Positions 63,384-64,000 of a stretch of DNA of 64,000 nt are shown piece by piece (position 1 is the stretch's first letter; the number at the start of each line of letters is the position of its first letter). The notes under the pieces are model-generated. The model had not been told where the DNA came from, made no database searches, and saw only the letters and a program-made list of their open reading frames with translations. The DNA is from Allobosea sp. (GTDB taxonomy: Bacteria; Pseudomonadota; Alphaproteobacteria; Rhizobiales; Beijerinckiaceae). Position numbers and translations under genes: made by a program. Location: contig JAAEQB010000109.1 of the NCBI GenBank assembly GCA_024231975.1, forward strand, positions 62,001-126,000. Reading direction: 5' to 3'.

Positions 63384-63931
63384 GGGTCCTCAAGCTCCCG
63401 CGCGCCATCCGGCTCGATCCGTCGGACAGTTTCGTCTTCCGCAAGGCGGCCGAGCCCGGCGAATGGCTGGTCACCGGCTCCTTCCTGTTCACGCAGGAAC
63501 GTGTCGCCGAACTCGACGCCAAGGGTCGCGTCGCCTTCCGCTCCGGCTTCCTCGGCATCGACAGCTTCGGCTGGAGCACGCTCGCCGTGGTCACGGAGGT
63601 GACGGCGGAGGAATGCGAGCAGGCTGTGGGGCGGCTCGCGGCGCAATTCGTCGAGAAGCTCGGCGCGCCAGATCTCACTGCTGCGCGCGCTGCGGCGGAG
63701 GAGGAGGTCGCCTTCGCCGCCTCGCTCTGCGATCATCCCCAGCAGACCCTGCTCGCCTTGCATCGCACGATCGAGGAGGGCGAGATCCGCGAGCGCTTCC
63801 GCACCTTGATGGCGCGCGGCGATACGCCGAAGGATGCCTTCCGCGCTTTCGAGTTCATCGAGACCGATGGCGAGGACGAGCCGCAGGAAGAGGTCGACCT
63901 GATGCAGCTGATCAAGGACGCGCCGCGATGA
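63380..63931 (+). CDS. DUF6505-type protein of the formate dehydrogenase accessory cluster
   Basis: The protein has 183 residues. LPRAIRLDPSDSFVFRKAA and EWLVTGSFLFTQERVAELD are followed by SGFLGIDSFGWSTLAVVTEV and a mostly helical acidic C-terminus (EFIETDGEDEPQEEVDLMQL). I recognise it as the DUF6505-like protein that accompanies the biotin/lipoate-ligase-fold gene and DUF6352 in Hyphomicrobiales; no activity is known. GTG start overlaps the upstream stop, and its own stop overlaps the next start as ATGA, so three genes are tightly coupled. Confidence 0.72.
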   Translation: MRVLKLPRAIRLDPSDSFVFRKAAEPGEWLVTGSFLFTQERVAELDAKGRVAFRSGFLGIDSFGWSTLAVVTEVTAEECEQAVGRLAAQFVEKLGAPDLTAARAAAEEEVAFAASLCDHPQQTLLALHRTIEEGEIRERFRTLMARGDTPKDAFRAFEFIETDGEDEPQEEVDLMQLIKDAPR

Positions 63932-64000
63932 CCCATTTCTGGGCGAGCTCCGGCCATCTCCTGCTCGACCGCGAACCGGGCGGTGGCCTCGTCGTCACCG
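63928..64000 (+). CDS. DUF6352-type protein, 3' truncated by window edge
   Basis: Only 24 codons are visible: THFWASSGHLLLDREPGGGL followed by VVT. The pattern FW-x-SSGH-x-LL-x-R is how I remember DUF6352 proteins starting. It overlaps the DUF6505-type gene by 4 bp and continues beyond the window. Confidence 0.6.
   Translation, partial: MTHFWASSGHLLLDREPGGGLVVT

Overview
The window is high-GC, gene-dense chromosomal DNA that reads like an alphaproteobacterium of the order Hyphomicrobiales (Rhizobiales), with Bosea or a close relative as my best guess. This rests on gene content: an alphaproteobacterial hut locus, a DUF2126 / ATP-grasp–alpha-E / transglutaminase cluster, two peptide ABC operons, a formate-dehydrogenase accessory cluster, EcfG-type promoters and many intergenic palindromic repeats. 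I see no rRNA, tRNA, CRISPR array, insertion sequence or phage gene, so this looks like core or slowly changing chromosome and not an island.

Layout. 1-1854: the end of a TRAP transporter (small permease, cut by the window edge, then large permease). 2033-3262: cyclopropane fatty acid synthase. 3294-5624: two divergent citrate synthase family genes, one carrying a DNA-binding helix-turn-helix at its N-terminus. 5767-14013: histidine utilisation, with hutI-hutH-hutG-hutU-hutD on the minus strand and hutF-hutC on the plus strand. The two arms diverge from a 103-bp control region holding two near-identical HutC-type operators. 14059-18144: envelope and stress genes (glycine-zipper lipoprotein, PRC-barrel protein, transglutaminase-like protein, lipid kinase, PAP2 phosphatase, 50-residue membrane protein). 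18184-21288: a membrane diguanylate cyclase and an aldehyde dehydrogenase. 21355-28865: a four-gene minus-strand operon for a predicted, uncharacterised peptide-ligase system.

29121-34639: peptide-type ABC operon 1. 34893-37754: zwf-pgl-eda. 37751-45323: DUF2239, GIY-YIG, FAD oxidoreductase plus M20 hydrolase, purC, a glycine-rich secreted protein, a serine/threonine dehydratase and argE. 45563-51380: peptide-type ABC operon 2. 51392-53451: small proteins and an O-antigen-ligase-like membrane protein. 53633-56416: DUF2478-fdhD-PH-like-mobA and a 40-residue protein. 56426-57478: SRPBCC and VOC proteins. 57488-64000: Mrp/ApbC, a TusA-like protein, a WD40-cytochrome c fusion, a polyferredoxin-like protein, a degenerate biotin/lipoate-ligase-fold protein, DUF6505 and the start of a DUF6352 gene. 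This last block looks like maturation and electron-transfer support for a molybdenum formate dehydrogenase. The hut route here (HutF plus HutG) releases formate from histidine, so the two ends of the window may be metabolically connected.

Two hidden layers stand out. First, at least four sites match the EcfG general-stress promoter (GGAAC, 16 nt, CGTT or GGTT); all four sit upstream of small or envelope proteins. Second, about eight composite palindromic repeats of roughly 95-150 bp lie between genes. They sometimes supply a gene's stop codon or its Shine-Dalgarno sequence. Coordinates of starts were chosen from Shine-Dalgarno position, overlap with neighbours and family start; functions come from motif reading by eye, with no database search.
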